Positions 16,731 to 25,539 of a DNA stretch of 64,000 nt are shown here, piece by piece (the first letter of the stretch is position 1; each line of letters starts with the position of its first letter). Source of the DNA: Labilithrix luteola (GTDB taxonomy: Bacteria > Myxococcota_A > Polyangia > Polyangiales > Polyangiaceae); the NCBI RefSeq assembly GCF_001263205.1, contig NZ_CP012333.1, positions 9,715,501 to 9,779,500 on the forward strand, given 5' to 3'. Both the position numbers and the translations under genes were made by a program. The notes below the pieces were generated by a model. The model had not been told where the DNA came from and ran no database searches. It saw only the letters and a list, made by a program, of their open reading frames with translations.

Positions 16731-19259
16731 ATGCGTCTCGCGGAGGCCATTGCAGCTTGGTTCGGACGTGTCGAGGTCGTTCTCGCCGGCGTCGAAGGGT
16801 ATTTGCGTGACGGAGAGGAGGCGCTGGCCCGCGGGGATGCGATGCGCGCGCGTCAAGCGGCCAAGGCCATCCTGGCCCGCGTTCCTCAGTCGCCGATCGG
16901 GCTCGCGCTGCTCGCCGACGCGTGCGAGGCGGCCCACCTCGATGCCGAGCTCGCCCTGACGCTCGAGGAGCTCGCCGGCCGCGTGGCTTCGCGCGGTGAG
17001 GTCTGGGTGCGTCTCGGACGTGCGCGCGAGCGGGTCAAAAGCCCGGTCGACGAGACGCGCGACGCGTTCCTGCGTGCCTTGGCCGTGGCCGAGTCCGGAA
17101 GCGAGGCGCGGCGCGAGGCGCTGCTTTGGCTCGCCGATCTCGATCTGTCGCACGGCGACGGTGCACGGGCCGATCTCTGGCTCGAGCGCATCGTCGATCG
17201 CAAGCAAGGCGACGTGGCGATTCGTCGTGCCGAGTCGCGGCTGCTCCAGCATGACGTCGATGGCGCGAGGGCGGCGCTCGAAGGGATCGAGCTCGACCCG
17301 GCGGATGGTCGGGCGGCGCTCGTGCGAGGGCGAACGCTCGCGACCGCCGGCGATCCGGCGGCATTTCCGTTTCTGGTCCGGGCCGTGGTGCTCGATGCCG
17401 TCGGTTCGAGCGAGGCCCTCGCGTCGGCGCTCGCCCGCTTGCCGACCGACGAGGCCATCCGCTCGCGTGTGCGTACGGTCGTCGACGGGCGCGGAGAATC
17501 GTCGCTCGCGCGATGGCAGGCTGCGTTCGCACGTGCGGAAGGACGGCAAGACGAGGCCCGGGCCGCGCTGGTCACGGCCGTTCGCTCCGGCGATCGCTCG
17601 GCGGCGCGTCCGCTGCTCGACACGGCCCTCGAGGACCACGACTACGGTGCGCTCACCGTTGCGCTCTCCGCGATCGGTGAAAGCGACGCGGTGGTCGATG
17701 ATGCTCGCAAGCTCCCCTCGCCCGCTCGACTCCGCGATGCGGGCGAAGCTGCGACTATTCTCGACGAGCTCGCCAAGGTGTCCTCGGGGCGCGTTCGTCC
17801 GTGGGCCGACGCCGCGCGCGCCGCGGCGCTGTCGGCGTGGATTCCGCCCTCCGGCGAGCCGAGCGACTGGACGCAGGTGCTGACGCGGCTCGATCGGCAT
17901 GCTCGCTCGCTCCACGCGATCTCGGCGCTCGCGAAGATCGCCGATCTGGCCGTCGAGCGGTCGCGTCCGGTCCGTGTGGCCATCGTCGGCGAGTTCAACG
18001 CGGGCAAGAGCACCTTCATCAACGCGGTCATGGGGGCCGACGTCGCGCCCACGGGCGTCTTGCCCACGACGGCAACGCTTCATCATCTTCGCTACGCGCC
18101 CGATCCCTTCGCGCGCATCCAGTTCTACGACGCTGACGGTACGACCGGAACGCGCGAGCGGATCGTTCCTTCGGCGGAGCTTCGTGCGGCGCTCAAGGCC
18201 GTCGACACGACCACCGTGAAGCGCGTCGAGATCCTGATGCCCATCGCGTCGCTCACGCGCGTCGAGATCCTCGATACGCCGGGCTTCAATGCGCCCGATC
18301 AGCGGCACACCGAAGCGGCGCGTTCGGCGTTCGAGGAAGCCGATGCAGCCATCTGGCTGCTCGACGCGGGCCAGCCGCTCAAGCAGAGCGAGCGGCTCAT
18401 CCTCGAGGAGGCGAAGGCGGCGAAGCTCCCCGTACAGATCCTCGTGAACAAGGCGGACCGGCTCAAGCCCGAGGAGCTCGAGCACGTGATGAAGACGGTG
18501 ACCGAGTCGCTCGCCGAAGCAGGCATTCGGTCGTGGTCGCAGCCCATTGCCCTTAGCGCGCGCCTCGCTCTGCAAGGAAAGCTCGGCGACGAAGCGGCGT
18601 TCGCGAAGAGCGGCTGGGACGCGGTGCAAACGCTGCTCGACGAGCAGATCGTCGGCCGGAGCGACGAGCTCCGGGAGCGCGGTTTGCGGCGGCGCGCTGC
18701 GCGCGTGAACGTGGAGCTCACCGAGCGCGCCCGCGAGGAGGCCGAGAGCGAGCGGGCGTCGATCGAGTCGAAGAAGGCCCTCGCGCATCGACTCGCGCAG
18801 CGCGCGGGCAAGCTCGAACGCGAAGCGGACGAAACCACACAGATCGTCGCCGGAGCACTGGGCGGCCCAGCGTCGGAATGGAAGCGCGATCTCGACGTCA
18901 TCGTCACGGGCCGCGATCGCGCGCAGGCGGATGCCGATCCGGTGCTCGTTCGCTACCGGGTCGACCGTGCGGTCACTCATCTGACCATGCCGCTCGCACG
19001 CGTCCTCGCGAGCATCGCGCGCGGCGACGAAGCGCCTGTCGAAGGGGCCACCGAAGCGGAGCTCGCGCCGCTCACGCGCTCGCTCGTACGCACGTTCGCC
19101 GCGGCGGGGGGGCGCGCCGATGCGCTGCAGCCCCTCACGCGAAGTGCCGTCGCATCGCTCGCCGAGAGGCTCCTCGACCTCGCGGTCTCACCGCCCGAAC
19201 GGGGTCGTGCAGAGGGTCGCGTTGCGGAGCTCGAAGCCATGACGAACGCCCTTGGCTGA
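16731..19259 (+). CDS. TPR-fused dynamin-like GTPase
   Basis: An 842-residue protein. Residues 1-400 are alpha-helical repeats rich in Ala/Leu/Glu with tetratricopeptide-like spacing (EALARGDAMRARQAAKAIL, LWLADLDLSHGDGARADLWLE). A GTPase domain follows: P-loop GEFNAGKS (420-427), switch threonines in GVLPTTATLHH, G3 DTPGF and G4 NKAD. A long charged helical region (EEAESERASIESKKALAHR) and a hydrophobic C-terminal part complete a dynamin/mitofusin-like architecture. Bacterial dynamin-like proteins remodel or protect membranes. The N-terminal repeat fusion is unusual. The stop overlaps a possible TTG start of lptA, and the gene precedes the LPS-export genes. Confidence 0.78.
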   Translation: MRLAEAIAAWFGRVEVVLAGVEGYLRDGEEALARGDAMRARQAAKAILARVPQSPIGLALLADACEAAHLDAELALTLEELAGRVASRGEVWVRLGRARERVKSPVDETRDAFLRALAVAESGSEARREALLWLADLDLSHGDGARADLWLERIVDRKQGDVAIRRAESRLLQHDVDGARAALEGIELDPADGRAALVRGRTLATAGDPAAFPFLVRAVVLDAVGSSEALASALARLPTDEAIRSRVRTVVDGRGESSLARWQAAFARAEGRQDEARAALVTAVRSGDRSAARPLLDTALEDHDYGALTVALSAIGESDAVVDDARKLPSPARLRDAGEAATILDELAKVSSGRVRPWADAARAAALSAWIPPSGEPSDWTQVLTRLDRHARSLHAISALAKIADLAVERSRPVRVAIVGEFNAGKSTFINAVMGADVAPTGVLPTTATLHHLRYAPDPFARIQFYDADGTTGTRERIVPSAELRAALKAVDTTTVKRVEILMPIASLTRVEILDTPGFNAPDQRHTEAARSAFEEADAAIWLLDAGQPLKQSERLILEEAKAAKLPVQILVNKADRLKPEELEHVMKTVTESLAEAGIRSWSQPIALSARLALQGKLGDEAAFAKSGWDAVQTLLDEQIVGRSDELRERGLRRRAARVNVELTERAREEAESERASIESKKALAHRLAQRAGKLEREADETTQIVAGALGGPASEWKRDLDVIVTGRDRAQADADPVLVRYRVDRAVTHLTMPLARVLASIARGDEAPVEGATEAELAPLTRSLVRTFAAAGGRADALQPLTRSAVASLAERLLDLAVSPPERGRAEGRVAELEAMTNALG

Positions 19260-19317
19260 AGCGCATCCGCATGGATCCCCTTGCGCGGAGAGCGCGACCG
19301 GGGAAAGCTTCGTGTCG

Positions 19318-19884
19318 ATGCGACGGGTTCTCTCATTTCTCGGACGGCGCGATCGGTCCGGCCTCGGCCAGCCGAAGCCGCTCGCAGGCGCGCGCGCGCG
19401 CGCGCCGAATCGGCTTTTGATCGGCGCCGTCGCCCTTGCGTCGCTGCTCGTCTCGACGTCGTTTGCACCGCAAGAAGCGGCCGCCGAGCCACTGCTCGAC
19501 GTGGCCAAGGGCGACGTGAACGTCCAAGCCGACAAGCTCGAGGTCGACGTCGCGACGGGCATCGCCGTGCTGACCGGTCAGGTTCTCCTGCAGAAGGGAG
19601 ACATGTCCGTGAAGTGCCCGAAGGTCGAGCTCAAGTTCGATACCTCGCCACACCTCAACTGGGCGAAGGGCTCAGGCGGCGTCGTCGCCGACGTGCGTGG
19701 TGTCCACGGCGAAGCGCCCGAGGTGGAGCTCGATCTGAAGAAGCAGGTCCTCGAGCTTCGTGGCGGCGTGAAGCTTTCGCGTGGACAGGGGTGGATTCAA
19801 GCCGACAAGGCCACCATCGAGCTCGCCACGGCGCGCGTGACCGCGACGCAGGTGAAGGGCTCCATCCCCGTGCCGAAGCCTTGA
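19318..19884 (+). CDS. lptA: LptA-like periplasmic LPS-transport protein
   Basis: A 188-residue protein with an N-terminal hydrophobic export segment (LLIGAVALASLLVSTSFA) after a basic stretch, then an OstA/LptA-type beta-jellyroll: VNVQADKLEVDVATGIAVLTGQV and repeated KxELKF/VELDLKK strands. LptA bridges LPS from the inner-membrane LptBFGC to LptD. The ATG at 19318 is chosen; a TTG at 19252 overlapping the upstream stop is possible but gives a long hydrophilic lead. The gene overlaps lptB by 4 nt, so the two are coupled. lptF, lptG and lptC are not in the window. Confidence 0.78.
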   Translation: MRRVLSFLGRRDRSGLGQPKPLAGARARAPNRLLIGAVALASLLVSTSFAPQEAAAEPLLDVAKGDVNVQADKLEVDVATGIAVLTGQVLLQKGDMSVKCPKVELKFDTSPHLNWAKGSGGVVADVRGVHGEAPEVELDLKKQVLELRGGVKLSRGQGWIQADKATIELATARVTATQVKGSIPVPKP

Positions 19885-20678
19885 CGACGCCGCTCCCCGC
19901 GCTGCCCGCGATCGAAGCACGCGACCTGCGGGTCACCAGGGGGGAGAAGGCGATCGTTCGCGGTGTGACGGTGGCCGCGCAAAAGGGCGAGGTCCTCGGG
20001 GTCCTCGGTCCGTCCGGCGCAGGCAAGTCGACGCTCTTCCGCGCGATGGTCGGCGAAATCCCCGCCGCTTCGGGTGAGGTACGCCTCTTCGGCGAAGACG
20101 TTTCGGGCGCGCCACTCTGGGCGCGTGCACGCCAAGGCGTGGCCTATCTCCCGCAAACACCGAGCGTCCTCTGGGATCTCTCGGTTCGGGACAATCTGCG
20201 CGCCTACCATCGTGTGGTGCACGGCGGCCCGTGGCTCTCGTCCCTCTTCCGTCGAGGCCCGCTGCCCGGCGAAGACGAAGCGATCAAGGAGCTCTCCGAG
20301 CGTGTGGCGCTCGACGATCGCATGGACCTCCGTGCGGGCGAGCTCTCGGGCGGCGAGCGTCGTCGCCTCGAGCTGGCGCGCGCCCTCACACGTCCCCCGA
20401 AGGTCCTCGTCTGCGACGAGCCGTTCGCTGGCGTCGACCCCCAACAAGCGAGCCGTCTCGGCGACATGCTGCGTGCCCTCGCCGACCAACACGGCGTCGC
20501 CGTCCTGCTCGCCGATCACCACGTCGCCGAGGCCCTCCGGGTCTGCACGCGCGCCATCCTGCTCTTGGATGGCCAAGTCGCCATCGAAGCCGAACCGGGC
20601 GCCTTCGAAGAGCACCCGCTCGTGGTCGGCCGCTACCTCGGCAATTGGGGCCGCACCTTCCCACCACCCCTCCCCTAG
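19881..20678 (+). CDS. lptB: LPS export ABC transporter ATPase LptB
   Basis: A 265-residue ABC ATPase starting at a TTG that overlaps the lptA stop (TTGA). Walker A is GPSGAGKST (43-51), the Q-loop is YLPQTPSV, the signature is LSGGERRRLELARAL, Walker B is VLVCDEPFAGVDP, and the switch His is in LLADHHV. The signature and FAGVDP stretch match LptB. LptB normally reads GPNGAGKTT and has DHN at the H-loop, so this copy is slightly divergent, with an extra segment around residues 110-130 (GGPWLSSLFRRGPLPG). It powers LPS extraction with LptFG. An intrinsic terminator follows at 21313. Confidence 0.85.
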   Translation: MTTPLPALPAIEARDLRVTRGEKAIVRGVTVAAQKGEVLGVLGPSGAGKSTLFRAMVGEIPAASGEVRLFGEDVSGAPLWARARQGVAYLPQTPSVLWDLSVRDNLRAYHRVVHGGPWLSSLFRRGPLPGEDEAIKELSERVALDDRMDLRAGELSGGERRRLELARALTRPPKVLVCDEPFAGVDPQQASRLGDMLRALADQHGVAVLLADHHVAEALRVCTRAILLLDGQVAIEAEPGAFEEHPLVVGRYLGNWGRTFPPPLP

Positions 20679-21042
20679 TCTCCTCGAACGGTGCCAAGCT
20701 TCCCACCAGGCAGAAATCGTCACGCACGCATCACGTCACCAAACTGCCGAACTCCCCCATCCCGTAGCCTCGAGCGTCCCGTCCAACCATGACCACGAGC
20801 CTGCACCCGTCGTCCGCCCCCCGAGCGCGCCCCGCGTCGCTCTCCCGGCGTGTGACCCCAAGGCAAGGCTCCGAGCGACTAGGACGGAAACCGCGACCGC
20901 GACCGCAAGCGGGGCCGAGAGGGCAAGCGAGACAAATCGACCAACCAAGACGGCCGCGGCACGGCCCATCAGCTCGACCACTAGGGCCACACGCCGCACC
21001 AACGCTCGCGATACGCTCGACGCCCCCCAACGGGGCCTCGGC
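20679..21042. other. Non-coding region downstream of lptB
   Basis: About 360 bp with no convincing gene. It is Cys/Arg-codon rich in every frame, with poor third-position bias. It continues into the 48-bp tandem repeat and then the terminator, so it may be a long 3' untranslated region of the lptAB transcript. Confidence 0.45.
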
Positions 21043-21290
21043 ATGCCGGATTTCACCGCCCAAGCCGATCCCCAATGCGGCGCTTGAGGAAAGCCCGATT
21101 TCGCTGCCCAAGCCCATCCCAGATGCAGCGGTTGGGAGAGCTCGATCTCGCTGCCCAAGCCCATCCCAGATGCAGCGGCTGGGGAGAGCTCGATTTCGCT
21201 GCCCAAGCCCATCCCAGATGCAGCGGCTGGGGAGAGCTCGATCTCGCTGCCCAAGCCGATCCCAAATGGGGGCTTGGGGGGAGCTAGCTC
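21043..21290 (+). repeat. 48-bp tandem repeat, about five copies
   Basis: The best copies begin at 21141, 21189 and 21237 (CTCGAT), an exact 48-bp period. Each holds the block CTGCCCAAGCCCATCCCAGA followed by TGCAGCGG and CTGGGG. A degenerate copy precedes (about 21092) and a more diverged one starts near 21045; the last copy ends in a C/G-rich variant. The period is a multiple of three and is open in several frames, but the surrounding open frames look like shadows. It lies between lptB and rpoN, upstream of the terminator. Confidence 0.85.
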
Positions 21291-21312
21291 CCCCCAAAAC
21301 AAGGGCAAGGAA

Positions 21313-21356
21313 GCTAAATCGCCGCGCTCCGCGCGACGATTTAGCGGGGCATTTTT
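21313..21356 (+). terminator. Intrinsic terminator between lptB and rpoN
   Basis: A stem GCTAAATCG (21313-21321) pairs with CGATTTAGC (21337-21345) around a GC-rich inner stem, followed by GGGGCATTTTT. It should end lptAB transcription and would make rpoN dependent on its own promoter within the next 70 bp. Confidence 0.75.
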
Positions 21357-21426
21357 CCTCGCTGGCATCCTTTTCGCTTCCGTGACCGGCCCCAGCGTGT
21401 AAGCTTCTTCTGGCGGGAATTTATCG

Positions 21427-22950
21427 ATGGAAATCAAACAGCAGCTAAAGCTCTCCCAGCAGCTTGTGATGACGCCGCAGCTTCAGCAGGCGATCCGCCT
21501 GCTTCAGCTGTCCCGCCTCGAGCTCATCGAGGAAATCCGTAAGGAATGCGACGCCAATCCGGTGCTCGCGGACGAGGAATTCGAGCCTCGGCCCCGTTCG
21601 AACACCGATTCTTCGGGCGCGGAGGTCATCGGCACCGCTCCCGAACAGGGCGAAGCCCGGATTGACCGCCTCGACGAGCGCCGGCGCGCCGAGACCGGCA
21701 GCGCTGAAAAGACCGACACCAAGCAGGTCAACGAGATCGATTGGGAGCAGTTCCTCGAGAACCGCACCCTCCAGCAGCCCCTGCCCGCCAGCCGTGGTGG
21801 TTTCGAGGAGCTGCCGCCGATCGAGCAGAACCTGACGAAGGCGGCCTCGCTCGTCGACCACCTGCGGTGGCAGCTGCAGATGAGCGACTTTACGGAGTCA
21901 GAGAAGCGCTTTGCCGAGCTCATCCTCGGCAACCTCGACGACAACGGCTTCCTCGACCTCAAGGGTGTCGAACGACCGGACGGCACGCGAACGCCGGACC
22001 TTACCATCGAAGAGCTCGCCGAAGAGGCAGGGCTCGATCCGGAGGATGCCCCGGAGGTCCTGCGCATGATGCAGGAGTGGGATCCCGTGGGCGTCTGCTC
22101 GCGTGACCTACGGGAGTGCTTGCTCGTCCAGGCCGAGGTCTTCGGATCGCTCGACCTCGACGTGACCATCATCGACAAGCACCTGCACAACCTCGAGAAG
22201 CACAACTACCAGGCCATCGCGCGTGACCTGAAGGTGCCGGTCGAAGAGGTCTACGAGTCGGTCAAGGAGATCCAGAAGCTCGAAAGCCGCCCCGCCCGTA
22301 ATTTCAGCGAGACGGACGAAAAGCAGATCGCCATCACGCCCGACGTCTACGTCGTGAAGGACTCGGAGAAGTGGGTCGTCACCGACAACGACCGCGGCGT
22401 GCAGCGCCTCTACATCAACGAGGCGCTGACCAAGCAGCTCCTCAAGGATCCGAGCGCCAAGGAGTTCATCGGCGAGAAGCTCCGCAACGCGCAGTGGCTC
22501 ATTCGCGCGATCGAGCAGCGCCGGAAGACGATCATTCGCGTCACCGAGTGCATCGTCGAGAAGCAGCGCGAGTTCTTCGAGCGCGGCGTTGCTCACCTCA
22601 AGCCGATGATCCTCCGCGACGTTGCCGAAGCCGTCGGCATGCACGAGTCGACGATCTCGCGCGTGACGACCAACAAGTACGTGCACACGCCCCAGGGCCT
22701 CTTCGAGCTGAAATACTTCTTCAACTCGTCGATCCGCCGCGTGGCCGAGGAAGACATCGCCTCGGAGAGCGTTAAGCAAGCGATCAAGAAGATCATCGAG
22801 GGCGAGGACAAGCAGAACCCGCTCAGCGACCAGGCCATCGTCGAGATCCTGGCCAAGCAGGACGGGATTCAGATTGCCCGCCGCACCGTCGCGAAATACC
22901 GCGAAATGCTGGGTATCCTTGCGTCGAGCAAGCGCAAGAAGCTCTTCTAA
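21427..22950 (+). CDS. rpoN: RNA polymerase sigma-54 factor RpoN
   Basis: A 507-residue sigma-54. Region I starts MEIKQQLKLSQQLVMTPQLQ and contains the Gln/Leu-rich activator-interacting helix QQAIRLLQLSRLELIEEI. An acidic linker (about 45-125) is followed by the core-binding domain. A helix-turn-helix (GMHESTISRVTTNKYV) and the C-terminal RpoN box (ARRTVAKYREML) recognise the -12 and -24 elements. Length and all landmarks are normal. It is the first gene after the lptAB terminator and heads the hpf-PTS cluster, although a 480-bp gap separates it from hpf. Sigma-54 and many enhancer-binding proteins drive multicellular development in myxobacteria. Confidence 0.97.
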   Translation: MEIKQQLKLSQQLVMTPQLQQAIRLLQLSRLELIEEIRKECDANPVLADEEFEPRPRSNTDSSGAEVIGTAPEQGEARIDRLDERRRAETGSAEKTDTKQVNEIDWEQFLENRTLQQPLPASRGGFEELPPIEQNLTKAASLVDHLRWQLQMSDFTESEKRFAELILGNLDDNGFLDLKGVERPDGTRTPDLTIEELAEEAGLDPEDAPEVLRMMQEWDPVGVCSRDLRECLLVQAEVFGSLDLDVTIIDKHLHNLEKHNYQAIARDLKVPVEEVYESVKEIQKLESRPARNFSETDEKQIAITPDVYVVKDSEKWVVTDNDRGVQRLYINEALTKQLLKDPSAKEFIGEKLRNAQWLIRAIEQRRKTIIRVTECIVEKQREFFERGVAHLKPMILRDVAEAVGMHESTISRVTTNKYVHTPQGLFELKYFFNSSIRRVAEEDIASESVKQAIKKIIEGEDKQNPLSDQAIVEILAKQDGIQIARRTVAKYREMLGILASSKRKKLF

Positions 22951-23430
22951 GGTCGTCCCTGCTGCCCTACCTGACGCAACCGATCCCACAGGTGCTCGCC
23001 GTACTTGCTGGGCGCCCCTGGCGCTCTTCTTCGGTCGCTCTGCATTTCGCGGCGGCTCGGCTTTCGCCGAGCTCTCGGCTCACCACGCGGTGCGGGCGGT
23101 GCGGCACGGCGGATTTCCCTGCTCTAGACGCTAGCGGCCGCCGTCGGGGTCGCGTTACGATCCCTTCAGGTTGCGGGTTTCAGGTTGCGTGTCTCAGGCT
23201 TATCACTCGGCTGCCTCACACGTTCGCTCGCATGGCACACGCGTGTGCCCCAAGCGAACGTTCGCGTTCCAACAACCCAACAACGCGGGCCGAAGTGCAT
23301 GTGCAACCGAGAACCGAACGTCGACGGAAAGGCTTTGTGACGTGACGACGGAGCTCCGAAACGCGTCGGAGAGCGTCGTCCAGCTTCGATAACTTAGCCG
23401 GGTTTCAGCGAAGACGGAGGAGTCCCACGA
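22951..23430. other. Intergenic region rpoN-hpf with large palindrome
   Basis: 480 bp without a supported gene. It contains the interrupted palindrome listed separately (23221-23260). A possible -10-like GATAAC lies near 23388, ahead of hpf, but no matching -35 is clear. No sigma-54 type GG-N10-GC promoter of good quality was found. Confidence 0.5.
23221..23260. repeat. 40-bp interrupted palindrome upstream of hpf
   Basis: Outer arms CGTTCGCT (23221-23228) and AGCGAACG (23253-23260) enclose a perfect 16-bp palindrome GGCACACGCGTGTGCC (23234-23249). The bulges are 5 and 3 nt. There is no T-run, so this is not a standard terminator. It could be a regulator-binding site or an RNA hairpin in a leader or 3' end. 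Confidence 0.8.
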
Positions 23431-23766
23431 ATGAACATCTCCATCACCTTCCGACAGATGGACGCCACGGAAGCCGTCAAGGGATACGCCACCGAGAAGG
23501 TCGGCAAGCTGCAGAAGTTCCTCAGGCAACCGCTCCACGGACAGGTGACACTTAGCTGTCAGAAGACCCTCCACCACGCGGAGGTCGACGTTCACGCCGG
23601 CCAGCACCACTTCCACGCGCACGAGGAATCCGAGGACATGTACGCGTCGATCGACCTCGTCATCGACAAGCTCGAGCGCCAAATTCGTGGGGCTCATGGG
23701 TCCTCGAAGAAAAAGGGGGCCGATCGCGCGTCGGATCATCTTCTCCCCGACGAGCCAGAGGAGTAA
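23431..23766 (+). CDS. hpf: Ribosome hibernation promoting factor, short form
   Basis: A 111-residue protein of the HPF/YfiA family: MNISITFRQMDATEAVKGYATEKVGKL is the first strand-helix, and the second strand pair with a helix DLVIDKLERQIR follows. A strong GGAGGAG lies before the ATG. There is no long C-terminal dimerisation domain, so it is the short type that normally acts with RMF; here a basic/acidic tail ends DEPEE. It binds the 30S decoding centre in starvation. It lies 62 nt before ptsN, as in the classical rpoN cluster. Confidence 0.93.
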   Translation: MNISITFRQMDATEAVKGYATEKVGKLQKFLRQPLHGQVTLSCQKTLHHAEVDVHAGQHHFHAHEESEDMYASIDLVIDKLERQIRGAHGSSKKKGADRASDHLLPDEPEE

Positions 23767-23828
23767 GCGAGAGGGCGGTCCTGGCCCTTTCCCCCCACCT
23801 CGGCGCCCGAACGGGCAACCCCTTCATC

Positions 23829-24311
23829 ATGCGTCTCACGGACCTACTCTCGCCGGAGCGCGTCGGCATCAAGCGCACCTCGGCGAACGACGACTTCGAC
23901 AAAGAGACCGCGATCGGTCTGCTTGCCACGATGCTCGGCGAGCACGACGGCGTGACTACGACCGAGATCGAGCGGGTTCTACTCGAGCGTGAAGCTCTTC
24001 AATCCACGGGGATCGGCGAGGGGGTCGCGATCCCGCATGGGGCTCTGCCCCAACTCACGGAGCAGGTTGCAGCGCTGCTCATCGTCCCCGCGGGGGTCGA
24101 GTTCCAGGCCATCGACGATGCGCCGGTCTCGATCCTGTTCGGGGTCATCGGTCCGAAGCGAGCGACGGGCGAGCATCTCAAGACGCTCGCCCGCGTTTCG
24201 CGGCTTCTTCGGAGCAAGGACTTCCGCACGCGTCTCATCAATGCGGAGTCCTCCAGCAAAGCCTTCGAGCTGATCAGCGCGGAGGAGGCGGAGAAAAAGG
24301 GGGGAGTTTGA
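23829..24311 (+). CDS. ptsN: Nitrogen-PTS EIIA protein PtsN
   Basis: A 160-residue EIIA-Ntr domain. The phosphorylated His is His70 in GEGVAIPHG; TGIGEGVA before it and the LFGVIGPK strand after it are typical. No EIIB or EIIC is fused or adjacent, so the role is regulatory (potassium, nitrogen and envelope signals in other bacteria). It lies in the run hpf-ptsN-hprK with a 16-nt gap to hprK. The C-terminal residues EEAEKKGGV are a short charged tail. Confidence 0.93.
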   Translation: MRLTDLLSPERVGIKRTSANDDFDKETAIGLLATMLGEHDGVTTTEIERVLLEREALQSTGIGEGVAIPHGALPQLTEQVAALLIVPAGVEFQAIDDAPVSILFGVIGPKRATGEHLKTLARVSRLLRSKDFRTRLINAESSSKAFELISAEEAEKKGGV

Positions 24312-24327
24312 TCGGTGGGGGGACATC

Positions 24328-25539
24328 ATGACGGCGGGGCGATCGGCCCCGCCGCCGATGGCCGAGATCACGGTTGGTGATCTCGTCGTCGAGCCTCGCC
24401 TCGGCATGAAGCTCCAGCGGCTTGCTGGTGAGGCGGGGCTCGGTCGCCCCATTCGGCATCCTCGTATCCAGAAGAGCGGCCTTGCGCTGGCCGGCCACTA
24501 CTTCGGCGTGGTCCCGACGCGCATCCAGGTCCTCGGCGAGACGGAGCTCTCGTTTCTCGAGAGCATGGATCTCGATGCTCGAGGTGTCGCCGCGCGCGGC
24601 TTCTTCTCGCTCGGCCTTTCCTGCGTGGTCGTCACACGGCGCGGCGAGATCCCTCGCGCGCTGATTCAGGCAGCCGAAGCAACCGGAACGCCTCTCTTTC
24701 AGAGCGACGCCCGCTCGAGTCGCACCATCAATGAGTTGCATGCCTTCCTCGACGAGAAGCTCGCCCCCACCACGAGCCTCCACGGCGTTCTCGTCGACGT
24801 CTTCGGCATCGGTCTCCTGCTCCTCGGCAAGAGCGGGATCGGCAAGAGCGAGTGTGCAGTCGAGCTCGTCCTCCGCGGTCATCGCCTCGTGGCCGACGAC
24901 GTCGTTCGCTGCGAGTGGCGCCCGCCGGGCATGGTGTTCGGTGCCCCGGCCGACGTCCTTCGGCACCACGTGGAGGTGCGCGGGCTCGGCGTCCTCAACA
25001 TCAAAGATCTCTTCGGCGTCACCGCGATTCGCGAACGAAAGCGCATCGACATGGTGGTGCAGCTCGACGAGTGGGACGAGAAGAAGGAATACGATCGGCT
25101 CGGCGTCGACGACCGCTTCCTCGAGATCCTCAACACGCCCATTCGTCTCGTGATCGTTCCCGTTCGTCCCGGTCGAGACATGGGCGCCATGCTCGAAATG
25201 GCCGCGCGCGACGAGCTGCTTCGCCGCGCGGGAAAGCACAGCGCACGCGAGCTCCTGTCGCGACTCGAAGAGAACGCCGGGCTCGCGCCGCAGGTCGCGA
25301 TCGAAGATCAACCGGAGAGCATCGTGCGCGCACCGGTTTCCGTGTCGGTTGCCCCGCCCGCCCCCAACAGCAGCGTGGCGCGTCCGGATCCGGCCCAAGG
25401 ATGGCACGACTCGGATTCGAGGCAGCCCGCGGCGTCGGTGCACGAATCCGGACCGCCAGGTCGATTGGGCATCCGTGAAGGCGCGAGCCACGAGAGCTCG
25501 GCGTGGATTCCCGCCGTGCGTCCGAAAGGCAAGGAGTGA
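24328..25539 (+). CDS. hprK: HPr kinase/phosphorylase HprK with C-terminal extension
   Basis: A 403-residue protein. Residues 14-140 are the HprK N-terminal domain (LALAGHYFGVVPTRIQVLGETE). The C-terminal kinase has the P-loop GKSGIGKS (167-174), RLVADDVV and the family signature VEVRGLGVLNIKDLFG. Known HprK proteins are about 310-330 residues. Here about 75 extra residues, rich in Ala/Pro/Ser, follow and look unstructured. HprK phosphorylates a Ser of HPr and removes the phosphate. The start at 24328 has GGGGGA upstream; an in-frame ATG at 24358 is an alternative. The stop overlaps the rapZ start by 1 nt. Confidence 0.93.
   Translation: MTAGRSAPPPMAEITVGDLVVEPRLGMKLQRLAGEAGLGRPIRHPRIQKSGLALAGHYFGVVPTRIQVLGETELSFLESMDLDARGVAARGFFSLGLSCVVVTRRGEIPRALIQAAEATGTPLFQSDARSSRTINELHAFLDEKLAPTTSLHGVLVDVFGIGLLLLGKSGIGKSECAVELVLRGHRLVADDVVRCEWRPPGMVFGAPADVLRHHVEVRGLGVLNIKDLFGVTAIRERKRIDMVVQLDEWDEKKEYDRLGVDDRFLEILNTPIRLVIVPVRPGRDMGAMLEMAARDELLRRAGKHSARELLSRLEENAGLAPQVAIEDQPESIVRAPVSVSVAPPAPNSSVARPDPAQGWHDSDSRQPAASVHESGPPGRLGIREGASHESSAWIPAVRPKGKE

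Noticed and set aside
20736..21437. Minus-strand 233-codon frame through the 48-bp repeat (repetitive GLGSEIELSPAAASGM product)
   Set aside because: It is open only because the repeat period is a multiple of three. No start signal or conserved flank is visible, and it runs antisense over the rpoN start and terminator. Not fully excluded.
23234..23249. Sigma-54 promoter TGGCAC-N5-TTGC near the hpf palindrome
   Set aside because: The -12 element does not match; TGTGCC results from the palindrome itself.
23221..23260. Intrinsic terminator after rpoN
   Set aside because: The hairpin lacks a T-run and is 270 bp beyond the rpoN stop.
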